Below are positions 26,407 to 35,413 of a stretch of 37,655 bases of DNA, piece after piece. The stretch covers positions 11,468-49,122 of the forward strand of contig DJHE01000008.1 of NCBI GenBank assembly GCA_002432945.1. The letters run 5' to 3'. Made by a program: the position numbers and the translations under genes. This stretch comes from Synergistaceae bacterium UBA5827 (GTDB taxonomy: Bacteria; Synergistota; Synergistia; Synergistales; 79-D21). The notes beneath the pieces are model-generated. The model saw only the letters and a list, made by a program, of their open reading frames with translations. It was not told the DNA's origin and searched no databases. Position 1 is the stretch's first letter; every line of letters starts with the position of its first letter.

Positions 26407-26658
26407 TCAGATAGCCTCCAAGGTCACTGAACGGGTTTCGATAAGCGGATTGACAAGCAGGTCATCACACATCGCTTCGACTTGTTTCTCCGCCTTTGGC
26501 CGTGACGTTGCTTCCAGTGAGATCATGATGGATTTCCCGATACGGACTTCTTCAACGCTCCCATAGCCCATGTTTTTCAGGCTTACTCGAACCGCCTTGC
26601 CCTGGGTGTCGAGGACTCCTTCTTTTAGTGAAACGAGGACGTGCGCACGGAATTTCAT
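26407..26658 (-). CDS. purS: Phosphoribosylformylglycinamidine synthase, PurS subunit
   Basis: Small (83 residues) structural subunit of the three-part FGAM synthetase, bridging PurL and PurQ. It begins MKFRAHVLVSLKEGVLDTQG, then VRVSLKNMGY and VRIGKSI, the usual PurS pattern. An upstream in-frame start would add 11 residues that include the Shine-Dalgarno (AGGAGGAG). ATG 26658, 2 nt after the purC stop, is therefore chosen. Confidence 0.95.
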   Translation of the reverse strand: MKFRAHVLVSLKEGVLDTQGKAVRVSLKNMGYGSVEEVRIGKSIMISLEATSRPKAEKQVEAMCDDLLVNPLIETRSVTLEAI

Positions 26659-26660
26659 GG

Positions 26661-27377
26661 CTACTCCTCCTTTCCGCTCAACCTCTTCCAAATTTCGCGG
26701 TAAGCGCCAAGGACGTCTCCGAGGTCTTTCCGGAACCGGTCCTTGTCAAGCCGCTCGCCCGTCGTTGCATCCCAGAACCGGCACGTGTCGGGGGAAATCT
26801 CATCTGCGAGAAGAACGTTGCCTTCTGAATCCCGGCCGAATTCAAGCTTGAAATCCACCAGGATGATGCCCTTGCCGCGGAAAAGGTCACCAAGGACTTC
26901 ATTGACTGCCAGGCTTTTCTCTTTCATGGATTTAATTTCTTCAGGAGAAGCCCAGTTGAAAAGAAGCGCGTGGTCATCGGTGATCAGAGGGTCCCCAAGG
27001 GCGTCGTCCTTCAGGTAGAACTCGACCAGGGGCCGGGGCAGCCTCATTCCTTCAGGCACGCCGAGCCTCTTGCAAAGAGTGCCCGTCGTGATGTTCCGGA
27101 CCACCACTTCAATTGGCAGGATCTGAACCTTCCTTACAAGCTGGTGATTATCATCGACAAGTTTTAAGAAATGAGAAGGGATCCCTTTTTCGGAAAGGTA
27201 TCCAAAAAGCCAGGCGCTTATCAGTGTGTTGTAGCGGCCTTTTCCTTCCATCTCCGCTTTCTTCTGGGCATTGAAGGCCGTCAGGCTGTTCTTGTACTCT
27301 ATCAGGAGAATTTCTGGATCCCCGGTTTCAAACATCCGTTTTGCCTTTCCCTCGTAAAGCATCTTGCCGCTTTCCAT
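26661..27377 (-). CDS. purC: SAICAR synthetase
   Basis: Joins CAIR and aspartate to form SAICAR; 238 residues. It begins MESGKMLYEGKAKRMFET, followed by the KNSLTAFNAQKK segment, EVVVRNITTGTL, LVEFYLKDD, ITDDHA, LVDFKLEFG and DEISPDTCRFWD. ATG 27377 has GGGAGG 9 nt upstream; a TTG 9 nt earlier overlaps that site and is rejected. It is the first gene of the pur operon, so its promoter controls the whole cluster. Confidence 0.96.
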   Translation of the reverse strand: MESGKMLYEGKAKRMFETGDPEILLIEYKNSLTAFNAQKKAEMEGKGRYNTLISAWLFGYLSEKGIPSHFLKLVDDNHQLVRKVQILPIEVVVRNITTGTLCKRLGVPEGMRLPRPLVEFYLKDDALGDPLITDDHALLFNWASPEEIKSMKEKSLAVNEVLGDLFRGKGIILVDFKLEFGRDSEGNVLLADEISPDTCRFWDATTGERLDKDRFRKDLGDVLGAYREIWKRLSGKEE

Positions 27378-27554
27378 CTTTGACAACCTCCCCGGATCTA
27401 GAATACTGACATTATTGCGCTAGGAATCCTATAAATCAACCCCTTAGGGGCTATTTATTTTGTTTGGGTCTTTATACTAAGGATCGAGTGGCGTTGGGTT
27501 CGCGGTAAGGGTACACTATGGCTTCGTAATATGATGATTGGAGGAGAATAATCA
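27378..27554. other. Divergent purC/yicC intergenic region with palindrome
   Basis: This 177-nt region separates the purine operon from the yicC operon. It holds the likely pur promoter and, just upstream of its -35, the perfect palindrome CCCCTTAGGGG at 27440-27450. A TATACT hexamer at 27473-27478 could serve as the -10 for yicC, but no convincing -35 accompanies it. Two CGAA motifs in the purC direction (27523-27526 and 27499-27502) are possible half-sites for PurR, but they do not form a recognisable PurBox pair. No purine riboswitch is visible. Confidence 0.5.
27411..27439 (-). promoter_or_regulatory. Probable promoter of the pur operon
   Basis: On the minus strand, TTGATT (27439-27434) and AATAAT (27416-27411) are separated by 17 nt. 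A start near 27404 gives a leader of about 27 nt before purC, too short for a riboswitch. Regulation, if by PurR, would therefore act on DNA. Confidence 0.6.
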
Positions 27555-28442
27555 ATGTTGACCAGCATGACAGGTTTTGGCAGGGCCACTGAAAGAAACA
27601 AAGCTGGACAATTCGTAACGGAGATTTCCAGCGTCAACCACCGTTTCCTGGAGGTATCGGTCAGGGTCCCTAGAGAGCTTCTCAGTTTCGAGACGGGCAT
27701 CCAACAGAAAATACGCGAAAAGGCAAGGAGAGGGAAAGTCCAGGTCCGCTTTGAAGTCGCCTGGGCGCCGGAATTCAGGACTCTCGAACTACGCGAGGAG
27801 GTTCTTGAGTCCTATCTCGCAAGGCTGGATGATTTCTACCGAAAGATCGGAAGGGAAGGGGCGGTCGATCCTGCAGTCCTTCTATCCCTGCCGGGTGTAT
27901 TTGAAACCCCGTCCCAGGATGAAGAGTCCTGGAGGGAAGAACTGGAACGTATCGTCGATGCGCTCATGGACAAAGCGATCGAAAACTGGGTTTCCATGCG
28001 GCAACAGGAGGGAAACCACACAAGGGAAGCAATCGTCCAGAACCTTGAAATCCTGGAGAACCTAACGGAAGAAATGGGCCTCGCAGCCGAAAAAGCGAAG
28101 GAAGAGGCGATTGAAAATTTGCAGAAAAGGGTTCTGGAAGTAATGGCCCAATGCGAGGAAGCCGTCAAGGAACAGCGACTTGCGCAGGAAATCGTGCTTC
28201 TTTCGGACCGTTGGGACGTTTCCGAGGAAACGGCCCGCCTGAGAAGCCATCTTGTCAAGTTCCGTGAATCCCTCAACGGGCGAGAGGCCGTCGGTAGGAA
28301 ACTTGATTTCCTATCGCAGGAAATAAACCGTGAGCTAAACACGCTGGATTCGAAAGTCTCGGCTGCAAACGTCCGCTGGATGACTGTAGACGGGCGTACA
28401 ACCCTTGAGAAAATCCGCGAACAGATCCAGAACGTCGAATAG
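27555..28442 (+). CDS. YicC/YloC family endoribonuclease
   Basis: YicC-type stress-associated endoribonuclease (295 residues). It begins MLTSMTGFGRATERN, with ISSVNHRFLEVSVRVPREL in the N-terminal domain. The C-terminal DUF1732 region includes RLRSHLVKFRE, GRKLDFLSQEINRELNTLDSKV and the terminal KIREQIQNVE. GGAGGAG precedes the ATG. In many bacteria it is followed by gmk and rpoZ; here it leads a different cluster with lepA. The long middle part (about 125-210) is predicted to be coiled-coil rich. Confidence 0.93.
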   Translation: MLTSMTGFGRATERNKAGQFVTEISSVNHRFLEVSVRVPRELLSFETGIQQKIREKARRGKVQVRFEVAWAPEFRTLELREEVLESYLARLDDFYRKIGREGAVDPAVLLSLPGVFETPSQDEESWREELERIVDALMDKAIENWVSMRQQEGNHTREAIVQNLEILENLTEEMGLAAEKAKEEAIENLQKRVLEVMAQCEEAVKEQRLAQEIVLLSDRWDVSEETARLRSHLVKFRESLNGREAVGRKLDFLSQEINRELNTLDSKVSAANVRWMTVDGRTTLEKIREQIQNVE

Positions 28443-28494
28443 GAATTTGAACAGGAAAATATCGTAGGAAACGGATCCCCCGGGGAGGGAACTC

Positions 28495-30306
28495 ATGAAA
28501 CGCGAGCATATTCGTAATTTCTGCATCATCGCCCATGTGGATCATGGCAAATCGACTTTGGCAGACCGTCTGCTGGAGCTTACAGGGACCGTTGATTCAA
28601 GGACAATGCGGGCCCAGTACCTGGATACGCTGGAACTTGAAAGGGAACGAGGAATCACTATCAAGTCCGTTCCCGTGCGGATGAATTACAAGTCGCCGGA
28701 CGGCACGGATTACATCCTGAACCTCATCGATACACCGGGACACGTTGACTTCAGCTACGAGGTTTCAAGATCCCTGGCTGCCTGCGAGGGAGCCCTGCTC
28801 GTCGTCGATGCAGCACAGGGAGTCGAGGCGCAGACGGTAGCCAACGCCTACATGGCCGCAGAACAGGGGCTTGAGCTGGTACCGGTCATCAACAAGATTG
28901 ACCTACCTTCCGCGCAACCCGAGGAAGCAAGGAGGGAACTCGAAGAGATCATCGGGGTTGATGCCCATGACGCGATCCTGGCCAGTGCGAAAGAGGGCCG
29001 TGGAGTCCCGGAGATACTTGAAAGGATCGTTAGGGATATCCCGACTCCCAAGGGACATCCGGAAGCCCCGCTCCAGGCCCTGATCTTTGATTCGATTTAC
29101 GACAACTACCGGGGTGTCATCTGTTATGTCCGCATTGTTAACGGGAGGCTCAAAGCAGGACAGTCAATTCGCTTCATGGCAACGGGCAGGGAGTGTCTGG
29201 CAGAAGAAGTCGGCGTCTTCAAGCCAGGGATGACCACCGTCCAGGAACTGGAGGCAGGCGAGGTAGGGTACCTGGCGGCCAGCATCAAGACGATTCACGA
29301 GGCACATGTGGGAGATACGGTGATCGAGGGCGGAAAAACCGATTCCGTCGCCCTGCCGGGCTACAAGAAAGTGAAACCGGTTGTCTTCTGCGGGTTTTAC
29401 CCGGTTGTCAACGAAGACTACCCTCAGCTCAGGGACGCTTTGGAAAAACTGCAGCTCAACGATTCGGCAATCCAGTTCGAGCCCGAAACCTCTTCCGCGC
29501 TCGGGTTCGGTTTCCGTTGCGGATTCCTCGGGTTGCTGCACATGGACATCGCTCGTGAAAGGCTGACCAGGGAATTCGATGTCGACCTCGTTGCCACGGC
29601 ACCCAACGTCGTCTACCAGATCGTCAGGCCAAGCGGTGAAGTTTTCGAAGCCCACCGGCCTTCCGATTTTCCCGATGTTGGGCAGATTGAGGAAATAAGG
29701 GAACCGTACATACGATTGACCGTCTTTGTCCCTTCTGAATTCGTTGGAAAGGTCATGCAATTGTGCCAGGACAAAAGGGGGATTTTCCAGGCCATGGATT
29801 ACATCACCCCCGAGAGGCTTCGCCTTTCCTACGTTCTTCCTCTGGCAGAATTCATCGTAGATTTCCACGACAAGCTCAAATCGACGACCCGGGGATATGC
29901 CTCACTCGATTACGAACAGGTCGGCTTCAGGGCTGCTGAGCTTGTGAAAGTCGATGTGCTGGTAAACCAGGAACCGATCGACGCCTTTTCATTCATTTGC
30001 CACAAGGACGCCGCGTTCCATATGGGGCAGGCTGTTGTCAGGAAACTGAAGGAATTGATTCCGCGCCAGCTTTTCGAGGTGCCAATCCAGGCAGCTATCG
30101 GGAAGAAGGTCGTCGTGCGCCAGAATGTGAAGCCGTTACGGAAGGACGTGCTGGCAAAATGTTACGGCGGGGATATCACGAGGAAGAGGAAGCTTTTAGA
30201 GAAACAGAAGGAAGGCAAGAAAAAGATGAAACAGATCGGTCGGGTATCGATTCCTCAGGAAGCTTTCCTGGCTTACCTCAACATAGGGAAGGACGAGGAG
30301 GACTAG
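28495..30306 (+). CDS. lepA: Elongation factor 4 (LepA)
   Basis: Membrane-associated ribosomal GTPase that acts on stalled or back-translocated ribosomes and in initiation or assembly; 603 residues, canonical. G1 is AHVDHGKST, G2 RERGITIKS, G3 DTPGHVDF and G4 NKIDLP. The LepA-specific C-terminal domain is complete (GGDITRKRKLLEKQKEGKKKM, then the final GRVSIPQEAFLAYL). GGGAGGG lies 5 nt before the ATG. Its last 148 nt overlap the open frame of hemW. Confidence 0.98.
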   Translation: MKREHIRNFCIIAHVDHGKSTLADRLLELTGTVDSRTMRAQYLDTLELERERGITIKSVPVRMNYKSPDGTDYILNLIDTPGHVDFSYEVSRSLAACEGALLVVDAAQGVEAQTVANAYMAAEQGLELVPVINKIDLPSAQPEEARRELEEIIGVDAHDAILASAKEGRGVPEILERIVRDIPTPKGHPEAPLQALIFDSIYDNYRGVICYVRIVNGRLKAGQSIRFMATGRECLAEEVGVFKPGMTTVQELEAGEVGYLAASIKTIHEAHVGDTVIEGGKTDSVALPGYKKVKPVVFCGFYPVVNEDYPQLRDALEKLQLNDSAIQFEPETSSALGFGFRCGFLGLLHMDIARERLTREFDVDLVATAPNVVYQIVRPSGEVFEAHRPSDFPDVGQIEEIREPYIRLTVFVPSEFVGKVMQLCQDKRGIFQAMDYITPERLRLSYVLPLAEFIVDFHDKLKSTTRGYASLDYEQVGFRAAELVKVDVLVNQEPIDAFSFICHKDAAFHMGQAVVRKLKELIPRQLFEVPIQAAIGKKVVVRQNVKPLRKDVLAKCYGGDITRKRKLLEKQKEGKKKMKQIGRVSIPQEAFLAYLNIGKDEED

Positions 30307-31409
30307 AGGCCGGGCTATCCTGCTACCTGCATATCCCTTTCTGCCGAAGCAAATGCCGCTATTGTGCCTTTTACAGCAAAACGGCAGCCACGGAGGAAAT
30401 CGGCCTCTACCTGGCAGCGCTGCGTAGAGAGCTTGTTTCATGGAAAGAGATGCTGGGGAAAAGACCTGCCATCGATACGCTCTACATCGGGGGAGGAACC
30501 CCCACGTGCCTTGACCCGAAGCAATGGGGAACCCTCTGCGGTTTGCTGGAAGAAGGACTTTCTTTTTCAAGAGGGGCCGAGGTTAGCGTTGAGGCCAACC
30601 CCGATTCGCTGCAGGACGGGCACCTGGCAGTTTGGAAATCGTGGAGGATCCTTCGAGTCAGCCTGGGGATACAAAGTTTTTCCCCCTCTGCCCTAAGATG
30701 GCTCGGACGTCTTCACGACGCAAGGAAAGCCTTGGACGCACTGGAATCCTGTCGCCAAAAAGGGTTTTGGGTCAGCGGGGACCTTCTCTTCGGAATACCT
30801 GGCCAGGATCTGGCGATTTGGCACAAGGACCTCCAGACTCTATCCCATTATGCAGGGCACGTGTCTACCTACCAGCTGACGGCTGAACCCGGGACACCCC
30901 TGGCAGACGAAATTGTCCCGACACAGTCCGAAGGGTATCCGTTTTACCGCTTTGCCCAGTGGTATTTACACCAAAAAGGATTCGTCCAGTACGAAGTTGC
31001 CAGTTTTGCACGCGGAGGGCAGTGGTGTCGCCATAACCTTTCCTACTGGCGACAGGGCAACGTCCTTGCCCTTGGTCCATCCGCCTGGGGATACGTGGAT
31101 GGGTTGCGCTACAGGAACAACTGTGACCTGGATGGATACCTGTCCCAAAAAGGAGCGACTGCTTCACGGTGGAGCGAGAGGCTTTCGGATGACGACCGGG
31201 CACGCGAAGCGGCGATTCTAGCCTTGAGGACGCGATGGGGGATTCGGTGGCGTTCTTTCAGGAGACATTTCGGGGAAAAGCGGACCCGCTCCATTCATGA
31301 AATCCTTGCGGGACTTCCACGGGACCTCTTTCTACGGAGACAGGGCTGCACCGCTTTTTCCCCGAAAGGATTCCGCGTTGCGAACGCAATCTGGGAACTT
31401 CTCGTCTAG
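30159..31409 (+). CDS. hemW: Radical SAM heme chaperone HemW (start uncertain)
   Basis: HemN/HemW-family radical SAM protein, probably a heme-trafficking chaperone. The 4Fe-4S motif CRSKCRYC (CxxxCxxC) follows YLHIPFC, and the SAM-binding IGGGTPT and GIPGQD segments are present. Homology begins near 30312, right after the lepA stop at 30306. In this frame there is no ATG, GTG or TTG between the ATG at 30159 (inside lepA) and the ATG at 30450, which would lose the iron-sulfur motif. A CTG at 30327 is the only near-cognate codon at the right place. The given start is the nearest canonical one and adds about 50 charged residues that are probably not real. AGGAGG lies at 30296-30301. The annotation of function is firm; the start is not. 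Confidence 0.85.
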   Translation: MLRRGYHEEEEAFRETEGRQEKDETDRSGIDSSGSFPGLPQHREGRGGLEAGLSCYLHIPFCRSKCRYCAFYSKTAATEEIGLYLAALRRELVSWKEMLGKRPAIDTLYIGGGTPTCLDPKQWGTLCGLLEEGLSFSRGAEVSVEANPDSLQDGHLAVWKSWRILRVSLGIQSFSPSALRWLGRLHDARKALDALESCRQKGFWVSGDLLFGIPGQDLAIWHKDLQTLSHYAGHVSTYQLTAEPGTPLADEIVPTQSEGYPFYRFAQWYLHQKGFVQYEVASFARGGQWCRHNLSYWRQGNVLALGPSAWGYVDGLRYRNNCDLDGYLSQKGATASRWSERLSDDDRAREAAILALRTRWGIRWRSFRRHFGEKRTRSIHEILAGLPRDLFLRRQGCTAFSPKGFRVANAIWELLV

Positions 31410-31421
31410 GGGGATAAATTT

Positions 31422-32000
31422 ATGGATTATGTTCTTTTCAACGTACCTGAGGAGACAACCGATGACCTCGCAGAGCGAATACTCGGCGTTATCGCCTCGG
31501 TTGCCGTCGAAGAACTTCCCGGTTTCGAGACTTCAGTCGAACCATCCCTTCTGCCCGGCCTCAGCTTTCTCGAAACTCGGCGGGATGTCCTGGACGAGCA
31601 TGGCAACCTTTGCCTGGTTCGATTATATGAGGCCGCCAACAATAGGGGATCGAGGCTCCTCATCGCCGGCGACAAGCTTTCCTTGATTGTGCCGGGTGTC
31701 GTTGAAGTTTTAAGGTCAGGCGGAGTGAAGACGCAAGAACACGGTCCCCGAGGAATCCTTCCCACAGACGAGGGCTGGTCTCTCGTCGGGATGGCATTCC
31801 CGGGATGGATCCTCCTTTTCGACCCTGAAGGGGTTTCTGTTGAAAAAGCCGAGTATAAAGGAGATGTGACCGTCATGACTCTCCCGGCAACTTCCGGATG
31901 TGTTCTCGAATCCCTTTCTCCAACGGAATCAACACCTGCGGCAATGGGCATACTGATCAGGCACATCCTTCCGTTGCTGGCTTGCGGGGAAAACCTTTAA
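31422..32000 (+). CDS. Unrecognised protein of 192 residues
   Basis: Not recognised. The gene has a clear GGGGGAT ribosome-binding region 6 nt before the ATG and begins 12 nt after hemW, so it is probably translated as part of the operon. The protein is acidic with no signal peptide. A hydrophobic stretch (LVGMAFPGWILLFDPEG, about residues 121-137) and a conserved-looking C-terminus (MGILIRHILPLLACG) are visible, but no catalytic motif. Its position directly before selA might suggest a link with selenoprotein synthesis; that is inference only. Confidence 0.75.
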   Translation: MDYVLFNVPEETTDDLAERILGVIASVAVEELPGFETSVEPSLLPGLSFLETRRDVLDEHGNLCLVRLYEAANNRGSRLLIAGDKLSLIVPGVVEVLRSGGVKTQEHGPRGILPTDEGWSLVGMAFPGWILLFDPEGVSVEKAEYKGDVTVMTLPATSGCVLESLSPTESTPAAMGILIRHILPLLACGENL

Positions 32001-32077
32001 AACGGTTCTAGAAGGATATCCGGCCGGTCAATGTGGATTATGATAGAAGCAAGTTTACGGAAAAGAGGTTGGGAAAA

Positions 32078-33496
32078 ATGAATGAAGGGATTAGGGAGTT
32101 GCTCAAGCAGATCCCCTCAATGGAGATCCTGCTTTCGCAACCCTGGGTTACCGCATACGAAGAGAAAGTGGGCCGGCCCGCCGTCAAGGGCGTTTTTTCC
32201 GACATCATAGGAGAGATCCGTAAATCCCTGCTTGAAGGATCAACGCCAACGATCGATATCGACCGGATTTGCATCGAGGCTAAAACCAGGCTGTCAAGGC
32301 ATTCGTCGCGCAGCCTGAAACCCGTCGTAAATGCAACGGGTGTCGTCATACACACGAACCTTGGCCGTTCCTGCCTGTGTGCATCCGCCGTAGAGGCCGT
32401 AATGGAGTGTTCTTCCGCTTACAGCACGCTTGAATATGACCTTTCCACTGGGGAGCGGGGGCATCGGAACAGCCATGTAGAGTGGCTACTCTGCCAGGTA
32501 ACAGGTGCGGATGCGGCCGTAGTGGTGAACAACAACGCAGGAGCGGTCATCCTCTCCCTGGCCGCATTGGGCTCAGGAAGGGAAGCCATTGTTTCGCGAG
32601 GGGAACTCGTAGAAATTGGAGGATCTTTCCGGATCCCGGACATCATGTCGATTTCCGGAACTCGCCTGGTGGAAGTGGGAACGACGAATCGAACCCATCT
32701 CGAGGATTATGCCAGAGCCGTCACGGAAGATACCAGCCTGATTCTAAAAGTTCACCCTTCTAATTTCAGGGTTGTAGGATTCCGTTCGGAAGCTGCCCGT
32801 GAGGACCTGGCTGCGCTTGCAAGGGAAAAGGACCTTGTCTTCATGGAAGACCTGGGCAGCGGTTTCCTCCTCGATGCGGAAGCTTTTGGCCTCCGCGGTG
32901 AATCTTCCGTTCGTGACTGTGTCCTGGCTGGGGTTGACCTCGTGACATTTTCAGGGGACAAGATGCTTGGTGGACCTCAAGCCGGAGTGATCGCCGGTCG
33001 TTCCCAGATTGTCGAGCGTCTCCGCAAGCACCCCTTGATGAGAGCCTTAAGACCTGACAAAATGACCCTCGCTGCCCTTGAAGCGACCCTTAGGAAAGTT
33101 CTCGAAGGAAATTCGCGAGAAATTCCAACTTTAGCCATGATTTCTGCCCAGCCCGAAGGTCTCTTGCAGAAAGCCAGGCAAGTTTCGAGGCAGCTTAAAA
33201 AGAAGTTTCCTGACTTTAGCTTTTCAACGACAACCGTTCAGGATGCAGTCGGTGGGGGAAGCTATCCTGAAATTCCCCTTCCCGGGTTTGCTGTGGCAAT
33301 CAGTCACCCCGTTTTTTCCTCCGGGCATTTGCAGAAAAGGCTTAGAGAGTCTGAATTCCCAGTAATCGCTTCAGCTCGGGAAGGAGTCGTTCTCTTGCAT
33401 GTGAGGACGCTTAGGGATGGGGATGTCGCACGCATCGGATCCGCTCTTCGCGGGATTTCTTCGGGGACAGGGGTGGCAAGTGATGGTGCGTCATGA
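32078..33496 (+). CDS. selA: L-seryl-tRNA(Sec) selenium transferase
   Basis: PLP enzyme (472 residues) converting Ser-tRNA(Sec) to Sec-tRNA(Sec) with selenophosphate. The N-terminal domain begins with IRELLKQIPSMEILL, as in bacterial SelA. Core motifs are VNATGVVIHTNLGRS, YSTLEYDLSTGERGHRNSHV, VVNNNAGAV and the PLP-lysine block FSGDKMLGGPQAGVI (Lys near 293). ATG 32078 has AGAGG 9 nt upstream; the GTG at 32033 would add 15 residues beyond the family N-terminus. It overlaps selB by 14 nt. Confidence 0.96.
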   Translation: MNEGIRELLKQIPSMEILLSQPWVTAYEEKVGRPAVKGVFSDIIGEIRKSLLEGSTPTIDIDRICIEAKTRLSRHSSRSLKPVVNATGVVIHTNLGRSCLCASAVEAVMECSSAYSTLEYDLSTGERGHRNSHVEWLLCQVTGADAAVVVNNNAGAVILSLAALGSGREAIVSRGELVEIGGSFRIPDIMSISGTRLVEVGTTNRTHLEDYARAVTEDTSLILKVHPSNFRVVGFRSEAAREDLAALAREKDLVFMEDLGSGFLLDAEAFGLRGESSVRDCVLAGVDLVTFSGDKMLGGPQAGVIAGRSQIVERLRKHPLMRALRPDKMTLAALEATLRKVLEGNSREIPTLAMISAQPEGLLQKARQVSRQLKKKFPDFSFSTTTVQDAVGGGSYPEIPLPGFAVAISHPVFSSGHLQKRLRESEFPVIASAREGVVLLHVRTLRDGDVARIGSALRGISSGTGVASDGAS

Positions 33497-35408
33497 AATA
33501 CCGCTGGTCCTCGGGACTGCAGGACACATCGACCATGGGAAGACGACCCTTGTTCGGGCACTAACAGGCGTTGACTGCGATAGGCTTGATGAGGAAAAAA
33601 GGAGAGGTATTACCATTGAGCTTGGTTTTGCCGCTCTAGAGTTGCCCGACGGGAGAACCATCAGCATCGTGGATGTCCCGGGGCACGAAAAATTCATCCG
33701 CCAGATGGTGGCGGGAGCTGCAGGAATCGATGCAGTGCTTCTCGTTGTTGCCGCGGACGAGGGGGTTATGCCTCAAACCCGGGAGCACCTCGAAATACTT
33801 GATCTCCTGGGAATCCGAAAAGGCCTGGTTGCACTGACCAAGGTCGACAGGGTCGACAAAGAATTACTCGACCTCGCAACCGAAGACGTAAGAAACCTGC
33901 TGGCGGGTACTTTTCTCGAGAGAGCCCCTCTTGTTCCCGTATCGGCGCAAGAGGGGATCGGGATCAATGAGCTCCTGGCGGAAATTAAAAAAATGACCCT
34001 TGGCTTGGAGCCACGTTCCAGCGAAGGACCTTTTTTCCTGCCTATCGACAGGGCCTTCCCGATCTCCGGTTTTGGAACGGTCGTGACAGGAACTGCCTAC
34101 GCAGGTGCGGTCAAGGTTGGGGACGAAATCCAAATCCTCCCTCCCGGAAACCTTGTAAGGGTGAGGAGCTTAGAGGTTCATGAGGAGGGAGTCAATGAGG
34201 CTTTTGCAGGTCAGCGGACGGCCGTCAACCTTTCGGGCGTTGCTTTCAGGGATGTCCACCGTGGCGACGTTCTCTGTACACCGTCGCTTTTCAGGCCGAC
34301 GAAGTGTCTCGATGTTTCATTCCAGGCACTGAAGAGCAACGATGAACCTTTGAAGCACTGGCAACGAGTTCGGCTCCACATCGGGACGTCGGACATCCTT
34401 GCCCGTGTTTCCTTCTTCGACCCGGGTGAAAAAGTATTCCCCGGAGAATCTTCCTTCGGGCAACTGGTTCTTGAAGAACCGATGAGCGCAGCTTTCAACC
34501 AGGGATTTGTCATCCGTGCCTACAGCCCGCTCAAGACGATAGGTGGAGGTCGCGTGCTCTTCCCGTATGCGTGGAAGCCGCGGAATAGAAAACGGAAAAA
34601 CGACTACCTTGTCATGCTTGAAAAACTCTCGAACTCCGAGGGCCCGCGGGATAGGCTCATTTCAATCCTGCACTCAATGGAGATCATTCCCCTTGAAGAG
34701 GCTTCTGTATTGCTACAGGTCCTTCCATCGGAAACCAGGAGAATCGCGATAGAAGAAGACAACGCTCAGTCACTCAGTCTTCTAAGAACGGGGCCTGCTT
34801 GGCTTGTTTCCAGGGAGCGCATGACCCGCGAGTGGGAGGTTCTTTCAAGGGAGCTTTCCCTTTTCCACGAAAAGGAACCCCATCTTAGGGGCATGACTCT
34901 GGACGAGGCGGTATTAAGGGTTTTTCCGGGAGAAGATTCGCGTATTGCCAAGGCTTCTATCGCTGTTTTCCACGAAAAGGGACTCCTCGCAATGTCCGAG
35001 TCACGCGTGGGGCTTTCGGGATTCATCCCGCAGGATGAATCCCGTTTCAAGGAGGAAATTCTCCGCATCCTGGACCTCTGCAATAGGCGAGGGTTCGAGA
35101 TGCCTACGCTTGACGAAGCCTTGACCGCCACAGGACTTTCAAAAGAAAATTTTTCACTACTTATCAAGCAACTGAGAGAAAACGGCAAGGTCCACCTGCT
35201 TGGGGGAGACCTTATCCTCTCAGAAGAAGTGATGTCTAGGGGAATAGATTTACTGCGAAAATGTCCTGGTGATATCACGCTTGCGGCTTTCAGGGATCTC
35301 ACCGGCAGCACGAGGAAATATGCCCTTCCTTTCCTGGAGTATATGGATGCGGCTGGTGTCACGAGAAGAGTGGGTGAAAAGCGGGTCCTTAGGCCAACAA
35401 GGGCATGA
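33483..35408 (+). CDS. selB: Selenocysteine-specific elongation factor SelB
   Basis: GTPase that brings Sec-tRNA(Sec) to UGA codons preceded or followed by a SECIS element; 641 residues. It begins VLGTAGHIDHGKTTLVRALTG (G1), RRGITIELGF (G2), DVPGHEKF (G3) and LTKVDRVD (G4). EF-Tu-like domains II and III follow (IDRAFPISGFGTVVTGT). The C-terminal half (about 375-641) is the winged-helix SECIS-binding region, ending YMDAAGVTRRVGEKRVLRP. The ATG lies within the end of selA, coupling the two. selC is not found nearby. Confidence 0.96.
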   Translation: MVRHEIPLVLGTAGHIDHGKTTLVRALTGVDCDRLDEEKRRGITIELGFAALELPDGRTISIVDVPGHEKFIRQMVAGAAGIDAVLLVVAADEGVMPQTREHLEILDLLGIRKGLVALTKVDRVDKELLDLATEDVRNLLAGTFLERAPLVPVSAQEGIGINELLAEIKKMTLGLEPRSSEGPFFLPIDRAFPISGFGTVVTGTAYAGAVKVGDEIQILPPGNLVRVRSLEVHEEGVNEAFAGQRTAVNLSGVAFRDVHRGDVLCTPSLFRPTKCLDVSFQALKSNDEPLKHWQRVRLHIGTSDILARVSFFDPGEKVFPGESSFGQLVLEEPMSAAFNQGFVIRAYSPLKTIGGGRVLFPYAWKPRNRKRKNDYLVMLEKLSNSEGPRDRLISILHSMEIIPLEEASVLLQVLPSETRRIAIEEDNAQSLSLLRTGPAWLVSRERMTREWEVLSRELSLFHEKEPHLRGMTLDEAVLRVFPGEDSRIAKASIAVFHEKGLLAMSESRVGLSGFIPQDESRFKEEILRILDLCNRRGFEMPTLDEALTATGLSKENFSLLIKQLRENGKVHLLGGDLILSEEVMSRGIDLLRKCPGDITLAAFRDLTGSTRKYALPFLEYMDAAGVTRRVGEKRVLRPTRA

Positions 35409-35413
35409 AGGGG

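Noticed and set aside
27378..27554. Purine or other riboswitch upstream of purC
   Set aside because: The leader from the predicted promoter is only about 27 nt, and no purine or ZTP riboswitch motif is visible.
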